A stretch of 25,648 nt of DNA from Mikrocytos mackini (lineage: Eukaryota > Endomyxa > Ascetosporea > Mikrocytida > Mikrocytiidae): the NCBI GenBank assembly GCA_030180075.1, contig JASNJN010000547.1, positions 1 to 25,648 on the forward strand, written 5' to 3'. A program made the translations under genes and the position numbers. The notes under the pieces are model-generated. The model had not been told where the DNA came from and did no database searches. It was given only the letters and a program-made list of their open reading frames with translations. Positions 8,051-18,923 of the stretch are shown one piece after another (within the stretch, counting starts at the first letter, position 1; each line of letters opens with the position of its first letter).

Positions 8051-9950
8051 CATAATTCGGTTGAAGGTTTATTTTGCCCCAAATAATTTCAGATTGTTCC
8101 AAATTTTTTGGATTTGACATTCCTCTAAAACTAAAAAATGAAGTTTTATTTTGTTATAGTATTTTCCTTTGATAAACACAGTAAACCGAATGCACAGACG
8201 GTGTTTAAATTCAAATCAACCTGATAATTAGGGCAATCCATTTATTGCGCAATAAAATTGCAATATTTGCACTAACCTTTTTTCATTTTTGTATATAATT
8301 TGCTGTAAAAACCGGTCAAATAATTACATTATCAAACCATGAGATTCATTATTTTCTACAAAAATTAACTATATATATTTTATATAATGTTTATATGGTG
8401 TAGAATTTTAATTTCCCGAGTCTCTAATTTATCTTGATTTGAGAATGCATTTTAAAATCGATTTTCCGAAGTAAAATGAAAAAATTATCGAGAAATTTTA
8501 TGTTTCAAATTCCAATCCATGGGAATTAAAAACTTTTCACTTGATCTGTTCAAGAACATGAACATTCCGATTTGATATAAATGCCAACGAGATAATATAA
8601 CATAAAACGTTAGGTCACAGGATAAAAGCTGATGAAATAAACAAACAGACCGAGAGAAACCAGAACAGATCCTAACTAATTCTCATCAAAAGAGTACGGC
8701 GAAAGGTGACTGAAAAGTGCCTCTGCTAATTCTTCTGGATATAATAGCGATCGCCTATGCTAGAAAATGTATTGAACTGTTGATAGTGGCAGTGTCCAGC
8801 ACGTGCTGACCAATGATGTAAATAAAAAAGAAAAATAAATATTTCGAACTTGTATAATCCTAGATCAGATTTAGNGTTTCCATTAAGACTTTCAAAATTA
8901 TCCAGTTGAAACGACTACAGCGTCATCAATTATTTTGACAAACCACTCAGTTCAATCTACTATGTAAAACAAAAGTTAGTTTTTCTATGAATGGCTTATG
9001 ATCAAGGCTACGCGTAAAGGGGAAATAAAATAAACATTTCTATTAAATAAAAACCAAGACAAATATTTTAAATAAGCATTTTATGGATTTAAGTGTCCGA
9101 TTAAAACCGATGGCTAATACTGAGCTTTGAACTGGATTTCATTAACGTTTTACCCAAAATTCGAGGTAGTTTAATCGCTTTTTCGAGTTATAATATGTGG
9201 ATATGTATCAACTTGTAAAAATTTATCCAGGTGGCCTAAACTGCAAAATGACATACTAAAAAAATTTCAGGAAATTTAAGAATGTAAAATTTTCAAAAAA
9301 TCTAAAATCCAAAAATTTTTAATTCGTGAGTTTAAAAATTACTCTTCATGAATATAAATAATTTTCTCAAAAATTTTCTATAATTCATCAAATGTATAAA
9401 CAACACCATTAAAAATGTCTTAAAATTGATTACCAATAAATCTAAAAATTTTGAATTCATGTCGAAATAGGGATGGGATAAACTGGTATAAATAAACCTG
9501 CTTAAATCAGTTTATACCCAAATGGGTGATATTATTGTAGTTTCGTCTACTTTTTTAACATTATCGGAAATAAGTTATTCTATATAAAATAAATTTGATT
9601 TAATGTTAACATTGCATGGGAATGTGAACAAATCACGATCGCAAATTATAAAATAAGTAATTTACTTCATAGAACATTTCAAATATCGCTAACTAATCAT
9701 ATCTCGAGTTATTTAAGCATATTTGGCGTGGATTCATAAAATAACCTGTTCAATAATCAATAATTAACAAATTTATGGGTGAAGAATTATAGAAAAATCC
9801 ATTTTTTGTACAAAATTTGCAGTTACGTATTTTTTGCATTTATAACTTCTTGTAGAGGCAATTACATACAATTTAGAGACCAGAAAACGACTTTTCAGGG
9901 TTCATTGACCAACATACCAAAAATTGCAAAATTGCATTTGGGTTGCCCTA
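8051..9950. other. 1.9 kb of AT-rich DNA without recognisable genes
   Basis: All frames are broken; the longest plus-strand frame (9779-9964) does not begin with ATG and resembles nothing. There is one ambiguous base at 8875. Near 9478-9524 a string of the type ATAAACTG...CAGTTTAT could form a loose hairpin. Around 8415-8540 a few TTCCCGAG, TCGAGAAA and GGGAATTAA pieces faintly recall the interior of the MITE at 3332-3510 but are too diverged to annotate. Confidence 0.5.
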
Positions 9951-12410
9951 ATTATTATTATTAATATTTTATAAACATATCTAATTTAACAATAAAATAG
10001 TTAAACAATATTATAAATAATACAATTGTACTTTATTCCCAACTTATGAAATAAACTCATTATCATCTCTACAACTTACATGCTCTTCTCCAAATCCCTT
10101 GCTATTTAACCATAATTATCCAGTGGTAATATGTAAGTTAGACACTATACATGTCGCCATTATAAAATAATTATTCAGTTGTTTCGTTTAATGGTTTGTT
10201 CTTTGGTTACTGTTATGTGTCTTCGTAATTAAATCTAAAACTTCAACAATAAACTTTGTCCATAGAATAGAATATACTTCCTTTAAAAGAGACATGGGTT
10301 GAATATCTCAATATGATATCGTTATCCTTTGTATTCTTGATAACTTTTGTAAAATATCCCGAATCTATAGTATTTCAACGACTCCAAGACATTTCCTTCA
10401 ATTGATTTTTGTGTGTATTGAGTTTATCTGCCATATGTTTTCTTAGACACTATCTTTTTTAAGTTTTTTATTTGAATCAACTAATACTATTTGTTCTGGT
10501 TTTACTCTCAATATAAACGATCAAGACACCTTAACCAATAAGTAAAAGTAGCATTGCGAAGTTCTCAGGTTATGTGTTGTGTTTTCTCAAATACACAATC
10601 TCAGGGCCCCACCTTCTTATGTATTTTCTTGTATTGTTGGGTTAATATATATTACCCAGGCGAATATAAACTTTCAACTAACGTAGTAAGTTAGGAGAAG
10701 TTTCCAAATCAAAAATATCATATATTTGACATATCATTCTGTCTACGGGTAGTATAAAATAAATGACTATCAAACTTTCCACTTGAACATCATTAACTTT
10801 CGCTGTAAGTACTTCCTAAATCATTATTATCGAATGGGGTTATAAGAATGCTGTCCAAAGACTCTCGATAAAGACACGCCAACTATTTCTTTCAATAAGA
10901 AAATGTTGTATTCACAAGTCAGAAAAGTCCCATGTTCGAAAATTATTGTTGTTCGTCTGCTTTGTTATCGTAATAGTATATGATATTATTTGCAAATCCC
11001 CGATTCTCAATCATATAATTAAAAATAAACAACCTATTATTTATGTGTATTTATTGAATGGGCTGTTTGTGTTGTTTGTCATTTATTGCTGTCTTCGTTG
11101 AACCAGGTTGGTTATGAGTGTCGTTATCTGGGCATGCCAAATTAATAAATCAGCAAACCAATCACCTTATCCGAATAATTTCTTATTTTTAGACTTTTGG
11201 AGAATTCTTTAGAATACAAATTGACATATAAACCATTTATACACGTATCTATTAGTGAAGGGTGTGATTATGGCTCTGACGTTCCATTCAGTCTTTCAAA
11301 TAGTTGTTTTCCCCATATTAATGTATTAACATTTGCGGCTATATAGAGTAATCATGTATCAGTAACCACTAAAGCTTGAAGATTTTCTGATATTTGTAGT
11401 GATTGTATAAGACGTTATCTTGCGGTTTTAATATAAAGCTGGACAGCTGTAATCATCCATGGCAATTATATCTTTAGTCACATCTCATGGGAACACTTTG
11501 TGGCAATAGCATCTCTGATTAACTTCCTTCTTTGTACCATATCTGGTATGGCCTCTGTGCCCTATTGAGTGGAAAATTTGCGCACCACCGACCTAGTTTC
11601 ATGAAAATTTAAAATTAAAAAGCGAAAAGCCTCTTGTGGACTCCATATTTATTTGATTTTAAAATCATCGTGTATCCTTGCGTGTAAACTTTGACACTTT
11701 GCAAATTTTGACCTTGAAACATTTCTAAACCCATGATATTGAGCATTTTGTGTTTTAAAACCGGAATTTGAACAGGGCTGTTTAAAGTTATTTGAAACAT
11801 AAATAATAAACTGGTATAAATATGTATATCAATCATCTGACAATAAATTGTATATCTTGTTTGTTGTAACTGAGATATACAATTATTTTAAAAAATTTAA
11901 TCTTTCAAAACTACAAGACTATTTCGGTAACCACACCATCCTGTACGAATAAAGACACTAGCTACTTTCCAACTACATGATGAGTAAGAACATTCTCATT
12001 TATTTGGTTAATAGGAGCCTTCAAATTTCCTGTACAAGATCCCATACTGCGATTTCACATAGACGAGGGACCGTACACATTTTAAACAACAGCCATGACT
12101 AGAGTGACAACACTAGGACAAGCTTACTAAGTCATTAGCTCCTAATCACCTTGACATGAGGAAATAACCTGTATTGTTTATGAACTTGAAGTTGAAGCCC
12201 AAGACAAACAAAGACAATGGAGTTATAAATACATAACACAATAGCACTGGACAAATAAATGGCATATCACCGGGTATGTTGTATGGGGTTAAGGATAACG
12301 AGAGAATATATAATAAGAAGAACGATTAACAAAGTTGAATGAAGAAAAGTAAATGAACAATTAACAGAACTTAATGAAGAAATATAAATGGTAAATAGCT
12401 AATATTTAAC
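9951..12410 (+). repeat. Left arm of a palindrome of about 5.1 kb
   Basis: This arm is the reverse complement of 12571-15034 almost throughout. By eye I counted around 15 to 20 single-base differences plus a small indel at the outer edge, or roughly 99% identity. It contains short coding-like pieces in broken frames, so it appears to be decayed gene or transposon sequence that was degenerate before it was duplicated. The longest ORF is 73 codons on the minus strand (11615-11836). The outer edge is an ATT-repeat where the two arms differ by a 6-bp indel, and I could not define a target duplication. Confidence 0.9.
11615..11836 (-). CDS. Doubtful 73-aa ORF in the left palindrome arm
   Basis: ATG-initiated ORF of 73 codons whose twin is at 13145-13372. 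The first 73 residues are identical in both; the right copy runs two codons further because of two substitutions at the stop. It has no signal peptide clear enough to trust and no recognised domain. Identity between copies only reflects the recent duplication, so it is not evidence of selection. Confidence 0.2.
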   Translation of the reverse strand: MIDIHIYTSLLFMFQITLNSPVQIPVLKHKMLNIMGLEMFQGQNLQSVKVYTQGYTMILKSNKYGVHKRLFAF

Positions 12411-12570
12411 CTCAATTATTGTTATTTTTTCTTATTTGTTTTCTTATTAAACTAATTATTGTATAATATAATATTAATTTTGTTAAATAATATTTAAAAC
12501 ATATTAATTATTCATAAAAATTCCAAGACATTAATAATTTAAATAAAACCCATTAAATAATTATATAACA
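12411..12570. other. Spacer at the centre of the large palindrome
   Basis: About 160 bp, extremely A/T-rich and unique. Arm similarity ends at a TAGCTAATAT/ATATTAGTTA-like junction on either side. It is the loop of the potential 2.4-kb hairpin. Confidence 0.75.
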
Positions 12571-15034
12571 GTTATATATTAGTTATTTACCATTTATATT
12601 TCTTCATTAAGTTCTGTTAATTGTTCATTTACTTTTCTTCATTCAACTTTGTTAATCGTTCTTCTTATTATATATTCTCTCGTTATCCTTAACCCCATAC
12701 AACATACCCGGTGATATGCCATTTATTTGTCCAGTGCTATTGTGTTATGTATTTATAACTCCATTGTCTTTGTTTGTCTTGGGCTTCAACTTCAAGTTCA
12801 TAAACAATACAGGTTATTTCCTCATGTCAAGGTGATTAGGAGCTAATGACTTAGTAAGCTTGTCCTAGTGTTGTCACTCTAGTCATGGCTGTTGTTTAAA
12901 ATGTGTACGGTCCCTCGTCTATGTGAAATCGCAGTATGGGATCTTGTACAGGAAATTTGAAGGCTCCTATTAACCAAATAAATGAGAATGTTCTTACTCA
13001 TCATGTAGTTGGAAAGTAGCTAGTGTCTTTATTCGTACAGGATGGTGTGGTTACCGAAATAGTCTTGTAGTTTTGAAAGATTAAATTTTTTAAAATAATT
13101 GTATATCTCAGTTACAACAAACAAGATATACAATTTATTGTCAGATGATTGATATACATATTTATACCAGTTTATTATTTATGTTTCAAATAACTTTAAA
13201 CAGCCCTGTTCAAATTCCGGTTTTAAAACACAAAATGCTCAATATCATGGGTTTAGAAATGTTTCAAGGTCAAAATTTGCAAAGTGTCAAAGTTTACACG
13301 CAAGGATACACGATGATTTTAAAATCAAATAAATATGGAGTCCACAAGAGGCTTTTCGCTTTCCAATTTTAAATTTTCATGAAACTAGGTCGGTGGTGCG
13401 CCAATTTTCCACTCAATAGGGCACAGAGGCCATACCAGATATGGTACAAAGAAGGAAGTTAATCAGAGATGCTGTTGCCACAAAGTGTTCCCATGAGATG
13501 TGACTAAAGATATAATTGCCATGGATGATTACAACTGTCCAGCTTTATATTAAAACCGCAAGATAACGTCTTATACAATCACTACAAATATCAGAAAATC
13601 TTCAAGCTTTAGTGGTTACTGATACATGATTACTCTATACAGCCGCAAATGTTAATACATTAATATGGGGAAAACAACTATTTGAAAGACTGAATGGAAC
13701 GTCAGAGCCATAATCACACCCTTCACTAATAGATACGTGTATAAATGGTTTATATGTCAATTTGTATTCTAAAGAATTCTCCAAAAGTCTAAAAATAAGA
13801 AATTATTCGGATAAGGTGATTGGTTTGCTGATTTATTAATTTGGCATGCCCAGATAACGACACTCATAACAAACCTGGTTCAACGAAGACAGCAATAAAT
13901 GACAAACAACACAAACAGCCCATTCAATAAATACACATAAATAATAGGTTGTTTATTTTTAATTATATGATTGAGAATCGGGGATTTGCAAATAATATCA
14001 TATACTATTACGATAACAAAGCAGACGAACAACAATAATTTTCGAACATGGGACTTTTCTGACTTGTGAATACAACATTTTCTTATTGAAAGAAATAGTT
14101 GGCGTGTCTTTATCGAGAGTCTTTGGACAGCATTCTTATAATCCCATTCGATAATAATGATTTAGGAATTACTTACAGCAAAAGTTAATGATGTTCAAGT
14201 GGAAAGTTTGATAGTCATTTATTTTATACTACCCGTAGACAGAATGATATGTCAAATATATGATATGTTTGATTTGGAAACTTCTCCTAACTTACTACGT
14301 TAGTTGAAAGTTTATATTCGCCTGGGTAATATATATTAACCCAACAATACAAGAAAATACATAAGAAGGTGGGGCCCTGAGATTGTGTATTTGAGAAAAC
14401 ACAACACATAACCGGAGAACTTCGCAATGCTACTTTTACTTATTGGTTAAGGTGTCTTGATCGTTTATATTGAGAGTAAAACCAGAACAAATAGTATTAG
14501 TTGATTCAAATAAAAAACTTAAAAAAGATAGTGTCTAAGAAAACATATGGCAGATAAACTCAATACACACAAAAATTAATTGAAGGAAATGTCTTGGAGT
14601 CGTTGAAATACTATAGATTCGGGATATTTTACAAAAGTTATCAAGAATACAAAGGATAACGATATCATATTGAGATATTCAACCCATGTCTCTTTTAAAG
14701 GAAGTATATTCTATTCTATGGACAAAGTTTATTGTTGAAGTTTTAGATTTAATTACGAAGACACATAACAGTAACCAAAGAGCAAACCATTAAACGAAAC
14801 AACTGAATAGTTATTTTATAATGGCGACATGTATAGTGTCTAACTTACATATTACCATTGGATAATTATGGTTAAATAGCAAGGGATTTGGAGAAGAGCA
14901 TGTAAGTTGTAGAGATGATAATGAGTTTATTTCATAAGTTGGGAATAAAGTACAATTGTATTATTTATAATATTGTTTAACTATTTTATTGTTAAATTAG
15001 ATATGTTTATAAAATATTAATATTAATAATAATA
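12571..15034 (-). repeat. Right arm of the large palindrome, abutting the MULE gene
   Basis: Reverse complement of 9951-12410. Its outer end stops within about 10 bp of the stop codon of the MULE transposase gene (15044-15046). Coding-like fragments such as AIPDMVQRRKLIRDAVATK at about 13420-13480 and LFERLNGTSEP around 13680 are visible but closed by stops, and the corresponding sequence is present in the other arm. Differences between arms that I saw were mostly transitions. Confidence 0.9.
13145..13372 (+). CDS. Doubtful 75-aa ORF in the right palindrome arm
   Basis: Twin of 11615-11836, with the same 73 residues plus Gln-Phe before the stop. No domain is recognised, and it is probably not a real gene. 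Confidence 0.2.
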   Translation: MIDIHIYTSLLFMFQITLNSPVQIPVLKHKMLNIMGLEMFQGQNLQSVKVYTQGYTMILKSNKYGVHKRLFAFQF

Positions 15035-15043
15035 CGCAGTGAA

Positions 15044-17413
15044 TTATTTATTAGTCTTTTTAAAATAACTTCTTTGTGTTTTTTGTTTTTTCTTCATTGA
15101 TGGATCTTCATTAAGTTGGGGTACGTCCTTGTTTGTTTCGTTATTAAATTCACAGAAATTATTCAGAAGCGTCATTTCTTCGTGTACTCTCTTCAAAGTA
15201 CTTAGAGTATTGGTTGTTTCTAGCTTTTCATTTAAATCCAAACACAAAATCTTAATGTCTGATTTCCATTTGTTTATATCCTCAGATTTCAATTCACTGT
15301 AGAATCTACGGCGTTTCGTCTCGTCCTCTATATTTACTGACTCTATATCACTTAAAGGTCTTTGAACAAGTTTATATTGAGCATATCGCTTATTGTCCAC
15401 AGGAGATGGCATAACATATTTAGATTTTTGAATTTCAAAGTCTTGAGCCGCATCATTATTGTCATAAGGAGGAGTAATCTTACTTTCTGAGTTGTCCTTA
15501 TGTTCTTTACATGTTTCTTCATAAAAGTCATCCCCGTGCCAAAATTTTTCTTCAAAAAGCTTGTGTGCTTTATGAACATGTTTACAAAGTTCTTTTCGCA
15601 TGGTATAGGAGAGGCAAGTGCATTTGTATCTATTCGTACAAATTTTGCACTTTGTACAGAGCATGTAGCAATTAATTGAACAATCAAAACACGATGCGGC
15701 CGATATTATATACTCTTTGTATCTGACCAATTTTTCATTCTCGTCCCATATAAATGCATCAGTTTCTAAACCTTCAGAAAGATCATGCTTCTTGTTTGCC
15801 AAGGAAGCTCGATAGCCCAAATACTGGAGTTGTTTGGATTGTGTCTTTCGCAGCTCATTGATTCTTTTGTCACGTTCAAAAGTAAGTACGGCATTGTAGA
15901 GAAAATCAAGCCTGTTTTTTGAACATGATGCAAGATAGTTCCTTTTCAAACTTCCAAAAAACGCTTCTGAGAACATGTTGGTATTTACATTACTATTTAG
16001 ACGTGAATGTAATGCCCAACGTTTGTAGTTAGGAGTGTAGTATGTCTGGAAATACTCCCCGAAATTTCTGCTGTGTTTGTTGATAAAATTTTGGAAACGT
16101 TTTAGTCTGTCTTTAAAGACAACAATATCATGAATTTTAGTCAAGTTCTCAAATCTACGTTCTATTTTCAGCCGAGTGTCCTCATTCTTTTCCTTAATAT
16201 ATAGTTGCTTCCTTACTGACTTCTTGAAATGCCAGCTACAGTAAAGCCACTGTGGCTTGTTATCAAATACACTACACCAAGAGTTTATGAAAACTGGAGA
16301 CATGTCTGACATAAGATATGTTGAAATAATATCTTTCTTTATAAATTCTTTAAACTTAAAAAGAACGAATTTACAGACATCTTCACATTCACTCTCAGTA
16401 ACAATGTATAGAAACGGAGAAAATGTTAAGGCTTTTGTCAGCCTTCCAAACACGATTAATGTGTATCCATAAATATTCGTTCCGTAAGTCCCGTCTGCAA
16501 GTATTGTCTCATTAGAGGTCCATTGGTCTGTTGAAGTTATTGAAGAAGAGAATGCTAAAATAAACTTGTCCTTCAGTTTCTTGTTCTTTACTTTGTGGTT
16601 TGGTGGCTGTAGAAATCTAAAAGTAACATTTCTTTTTTCAGTTATTAAGTTTAAGTTTATTTTAAGGCTGGTTAAATCATCTATATGTAGACGTTTATGG
16701 TCACCATAACGGTATTTTAGATATCGTAAATACCCCATGGTGACCATTTCAGATTTCTTTCTAATATCATCTTTAATCTCGTCCATAATCTCGTTATAAA
16801 TTTCTTTAATATCAATTTTAAGTTTAATTTTATTAATGAGCTCGGTTTTTTTCGTTTTTGGAACACGAATTTTATCAAAATTGGTTGTGTGATTATGATA
16901 AATCATACTCGATATAACAAATGAAGAATTGTTATAGTTATAATATCGAATAAAAGACAGGCATGGGTGTGTTGTTGAGCTTTGGGTGCACTTGTAATAT
17001 GATACAAGTGAAGAGCCACGTCTTTTTGAACCTGTTGTCTTAAAAAAACTGTTGGATTCTGTTGTTACAAGCATGTGGAGGTAAGACGTAGCTTGTTTCT
17101 GCTCAGTAAATGTAATAGATTCTTTTTGAACAGAAATCCCATGATCAGATTCTAAATGTTGTACCAAAACACTAGAATCGATGAATGTACTCTCACAAAT
17201 ATCACATTCACATGAAATTTCTGTGTGGTTTTGTAAGTTAATGTGTGTCCTATAATGAATGTCGTACCCTTTAATGCTTTTAAATGTTCTAGTGCATATT
17301 TCGCATGTTGCTTTTATAGAAGTTAAACTATCATGTGCTTTAGTAATATGTATATTCAGAGAACGTAAATCCTTACACGTCTTTTCACAGAAATCACATT
17401 CCATTTTAAACAT
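15044..17413 (-). CDS. Mutator-like element (MULE) transposase, 789 aa, apparently intact
   Basis: A DNA transposase that would cut and move its parent element in the nucleus. Domains in order: three C2H2 zinc fingers (C6/C9/H22/H27, C37/C40/H53/H57, C70/C73/H86/H91); a FLYWCH/WRKY-GCM1-like finger (C142, C151, H173, H175, with YYKC and HNH); and a MULE DDE core with D307 in ILADGT, D370 in LMSD and E483 in FSEAFFGSLK. The family's CxxH is seen as C392/H395 in YCSWHFKKS. Then come a Cys-rich patch (575-592), a SWIM finger (C598-x-C600, C610-x-H612) and a basic Lys-rich tail. ATG at 17411-17413 is used; a second Met is codon 4. An AAATTTAAATTTTT run lies just upstream. No stop or frameshift interrupts it, so the element may be recent or active. 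Terminal inverted repeats were not found; the stop codon lies about 10 bp from the large palindrome. One ambiguous dinucleotide lies upstream (17676-17677). Confidence 0.9.
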   Translation of the reverse strand: MFKMECDFCEKTCKDLRSLNIHITKAHDSLTSIKATCEICTRTFKSIKGYDIHYRTHINLQNHTEISCECDICESTFIDSSVLVQHLESDHGISVQKESITFTEQKQATSYLHMLVTTESNSFFKTTGSKRRGSSLVSYYKCTQSSTTHPCLSFIRYYNYNNSSFVISSMIYHNHTTNFDKIRVPKTKKTELINKIKLKIDIKEIYNEIMDEIKDDIRKKSEMVTMGYLRYLKYRYGDHKRLHIDDLTSLKINLNLITEKRNVTFRFLQPPNHKVKNKKLKDKFILAFSSSITSTDQWTSNETILADGTYGTNIYGYTLIVFGRLTKALTFSPFLYIVTESECEDVCKFVLFKFKEFIKKDIISTYLMSDMSPVFINSWCSVFDNKPQWLYCSWHFKKSVRKQLYIKEKNEDTRLKIERRFENLTKIHDIVVFKDRLKRFQNFINKHSRNFGEYFQTYYTPNYKRWALHSRLNSNVNTNMFSEAFFGSLKRNYLASCSKNRLDFLYNAVLTFERDKRINELRKTQSKQLQYLGYRASLANKKHDLSEGLETDAFIWDENEKLVRYKEYIISAASCFDCSINCYMLCTKCKICTNRYKCTCLSYTMRKELCKHVHKAHKLFEEKFWHGDDFYEETCKEHKDNSESKITPPYDNNDAAQDFEIQKSKYVMPSPVDNKRYAQYKLVQRPLSDIESVNIEDETKRRRFYSELKSEDINKWKSDIKILCLDLNEKLETTNTLSTLKRVHEEMTLLNNFCEFNNETNKDVPQLNEDPSMKKKQKTQRSYFKKTNK

Positions 17414-17669
17414 AAAATTTAAATTTTTTAAAATAAATATAACCTAAAAATATTATAAGAGAGATTATAGGATTATTGTAAATAAAATGAAGCATATTTG
17501 ATAATATTAAATCATTGTAATGATGAAAATTAAAAATTTAAACAAAAAAATGTCGAATATGAATTCCTATTTTGTATGTTAAGTTAAAGAATTGATTTTA
17601 ATTTTATTCTTCTCAATTTCCGTAACTCTTCTAAGATCAACATCTAACTCATGAGGTCTTATATTTATA
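17414..17669. promoter_or_regulatory. Upstream region of the MULE transposase gene
   Basis: A/T-rich non-coding stretch holding the AAATTT-like run at about 17417-17430, immediately upstream of the transposase ATG on the minus strand. No TATA box stands out from the general A/T background. Confidence 0.35.
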
Positions 17670-17915
17670 CTATTCNNAGTCTTTGAAGGTTTTAATATTG
17701 TACTTGTGTAATTTTTTGTGTTTCTTTATTTCATGGTTCACTATTGATATGAAGTTTTTAGTCTTATGAGGACACTATGAACAGTAGAAATGGACCTTAT
17801 TGTTATGAATTTTCGACTTATGATTTCGCAAGGCTTGTAGTGACTTGTAAACCTTAGTGCATAGTGGGCATGGGAATGTTGATCTTTGTATAACGTTTCG
17901 AATGATATTGTTCAT
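17670..17915 (-). pseudogene. Small two-finger C2H2 protein interrupted by one in-frame TAG
   Basis: From ATG at 17913-17915, 46 codons run to TAG at 17775-17777 and the same frame continues for 34 codons to TAG at 17670-17672. The first half holds CPLCTKVYKSLQALRNHKSKIH, a complete C2H2 finger. The TAG falls between the two cysteines of a second finger (YCS-stop-CPHKTKNF...NHEIKKH), whose remaining ligands are intact. Finger spacing resembles the N-terminal fingers of the neighbouring MULE transposase, on the same strand 257 bp downstream, so it may be an accessory ORF of that element or a duplicated N-terminus. Two ambiguous bases (17676-17677) lie near the end. A single C-to-T change from CAG would explain the stop. 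Confidence 0.55.
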
Positions 17916-18923
17916 TGTAGCTTGGGTAAGTAGTTGTATGTGCCAACGGAATGTACTTTGAAAATTTAAAATTTTTAAATAATAATGAAACCTAAAAATA
18001 ATGGATATTAATTTATATGCTATCTATAGAAAATATATATTCTTTAACTAGAAAATAAGAATATTATAATTTAAAATTTTAAATAAGGTGGCATATTTTA
18101 AAAAGGTTATTTCCTGTAAATTACGAAATGTTGAATTGGTTACACTTGTAACACTTGCTTTACCTCGGGAAATTCCAGTCTTGGTTTGAACGGGAGCGTT
18201 GTCGGAGTCCGTTTCGATAATAGGTAGTTTTTGGTCCGTTGGCTATACCTCAGACACCATGTATATAATTTAAAAAATTAAAATTTTCGAAATGTCATAA
18301 TTGTTAACAAACTTTTGAGTTAGACATCACATATATATATTTGAATCGAAAATATTAGGAAATATTATAATAAATAAACGTTTAAGTAAAATTGAACAAT
18401 AAAACAAGCACATAAATCGATTCTCTGTACGTTTTAAGTTAATTACATTTTAATCTTAGTCAAAATAAACAAAAATTTTGAAATACCTGGAGATTGTGTT
18501 TATCCTAGTTCTTTAATAGAAACCCGTGGTTAAAACGTGTTCCCTTGGTTTAATTTATATTTAAATCCACTACACATGCTTTAAATGTGAGAATATGCAT
18601 AATCAATATGTTTTATGACATTTCGGATGGATGACACAACCAAGCCTACTTGGAAAACAACCGATTCATATTTTAGTCCACACTATATAGAGAATTTTAT
18701 GTGTCTTAGTCGCTCTAATCTTGACCAGTCCGAGGCATTTTGGGACAAACCCCGATTAAACCTTCGGAGTTTATGGTAGCAATGTTTCAAAATTATGTAA
18801 TTGCAAAACATCGCTAGCTATTTACAAAAAATTATATATGCTGCCAACTAACACGTAGCTACTATTTGGTACCTGTTTTAATGTTTTTATTTTGATATTT
18901 TTATCATTTCAAAATTTTTTCAT
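17916..18923. other. 1 kb intergenic region between MULE area and gene island
   Basis: No ORF worth reporting. Patches around 18160-18250 and 18715-18775 are richer in G and C than the surroundings but are closed in all frames, perhaps old repeat remnants. The last bases, 18911-18920 (AAAATTTTTT), sit 3 nt before the start codon of the next gene and match the A/T-rich start-proximal motif seen at other genes here. Confidence 0.5.

Noticed and set aside
9779-9964. 61-codon plus-strand ORF left of the palindrome
   Set aside because: No ATG start, no recognised similarity, and a typical length for random A/T-rich DNA.
9951-15034. Large palindrome as a pure assembly or amplification artefact
   Set aside because: The arms differ at scattered positions and at the outer edge, which an artefactual fold-back copy would not show; long reads are still the decisive test.
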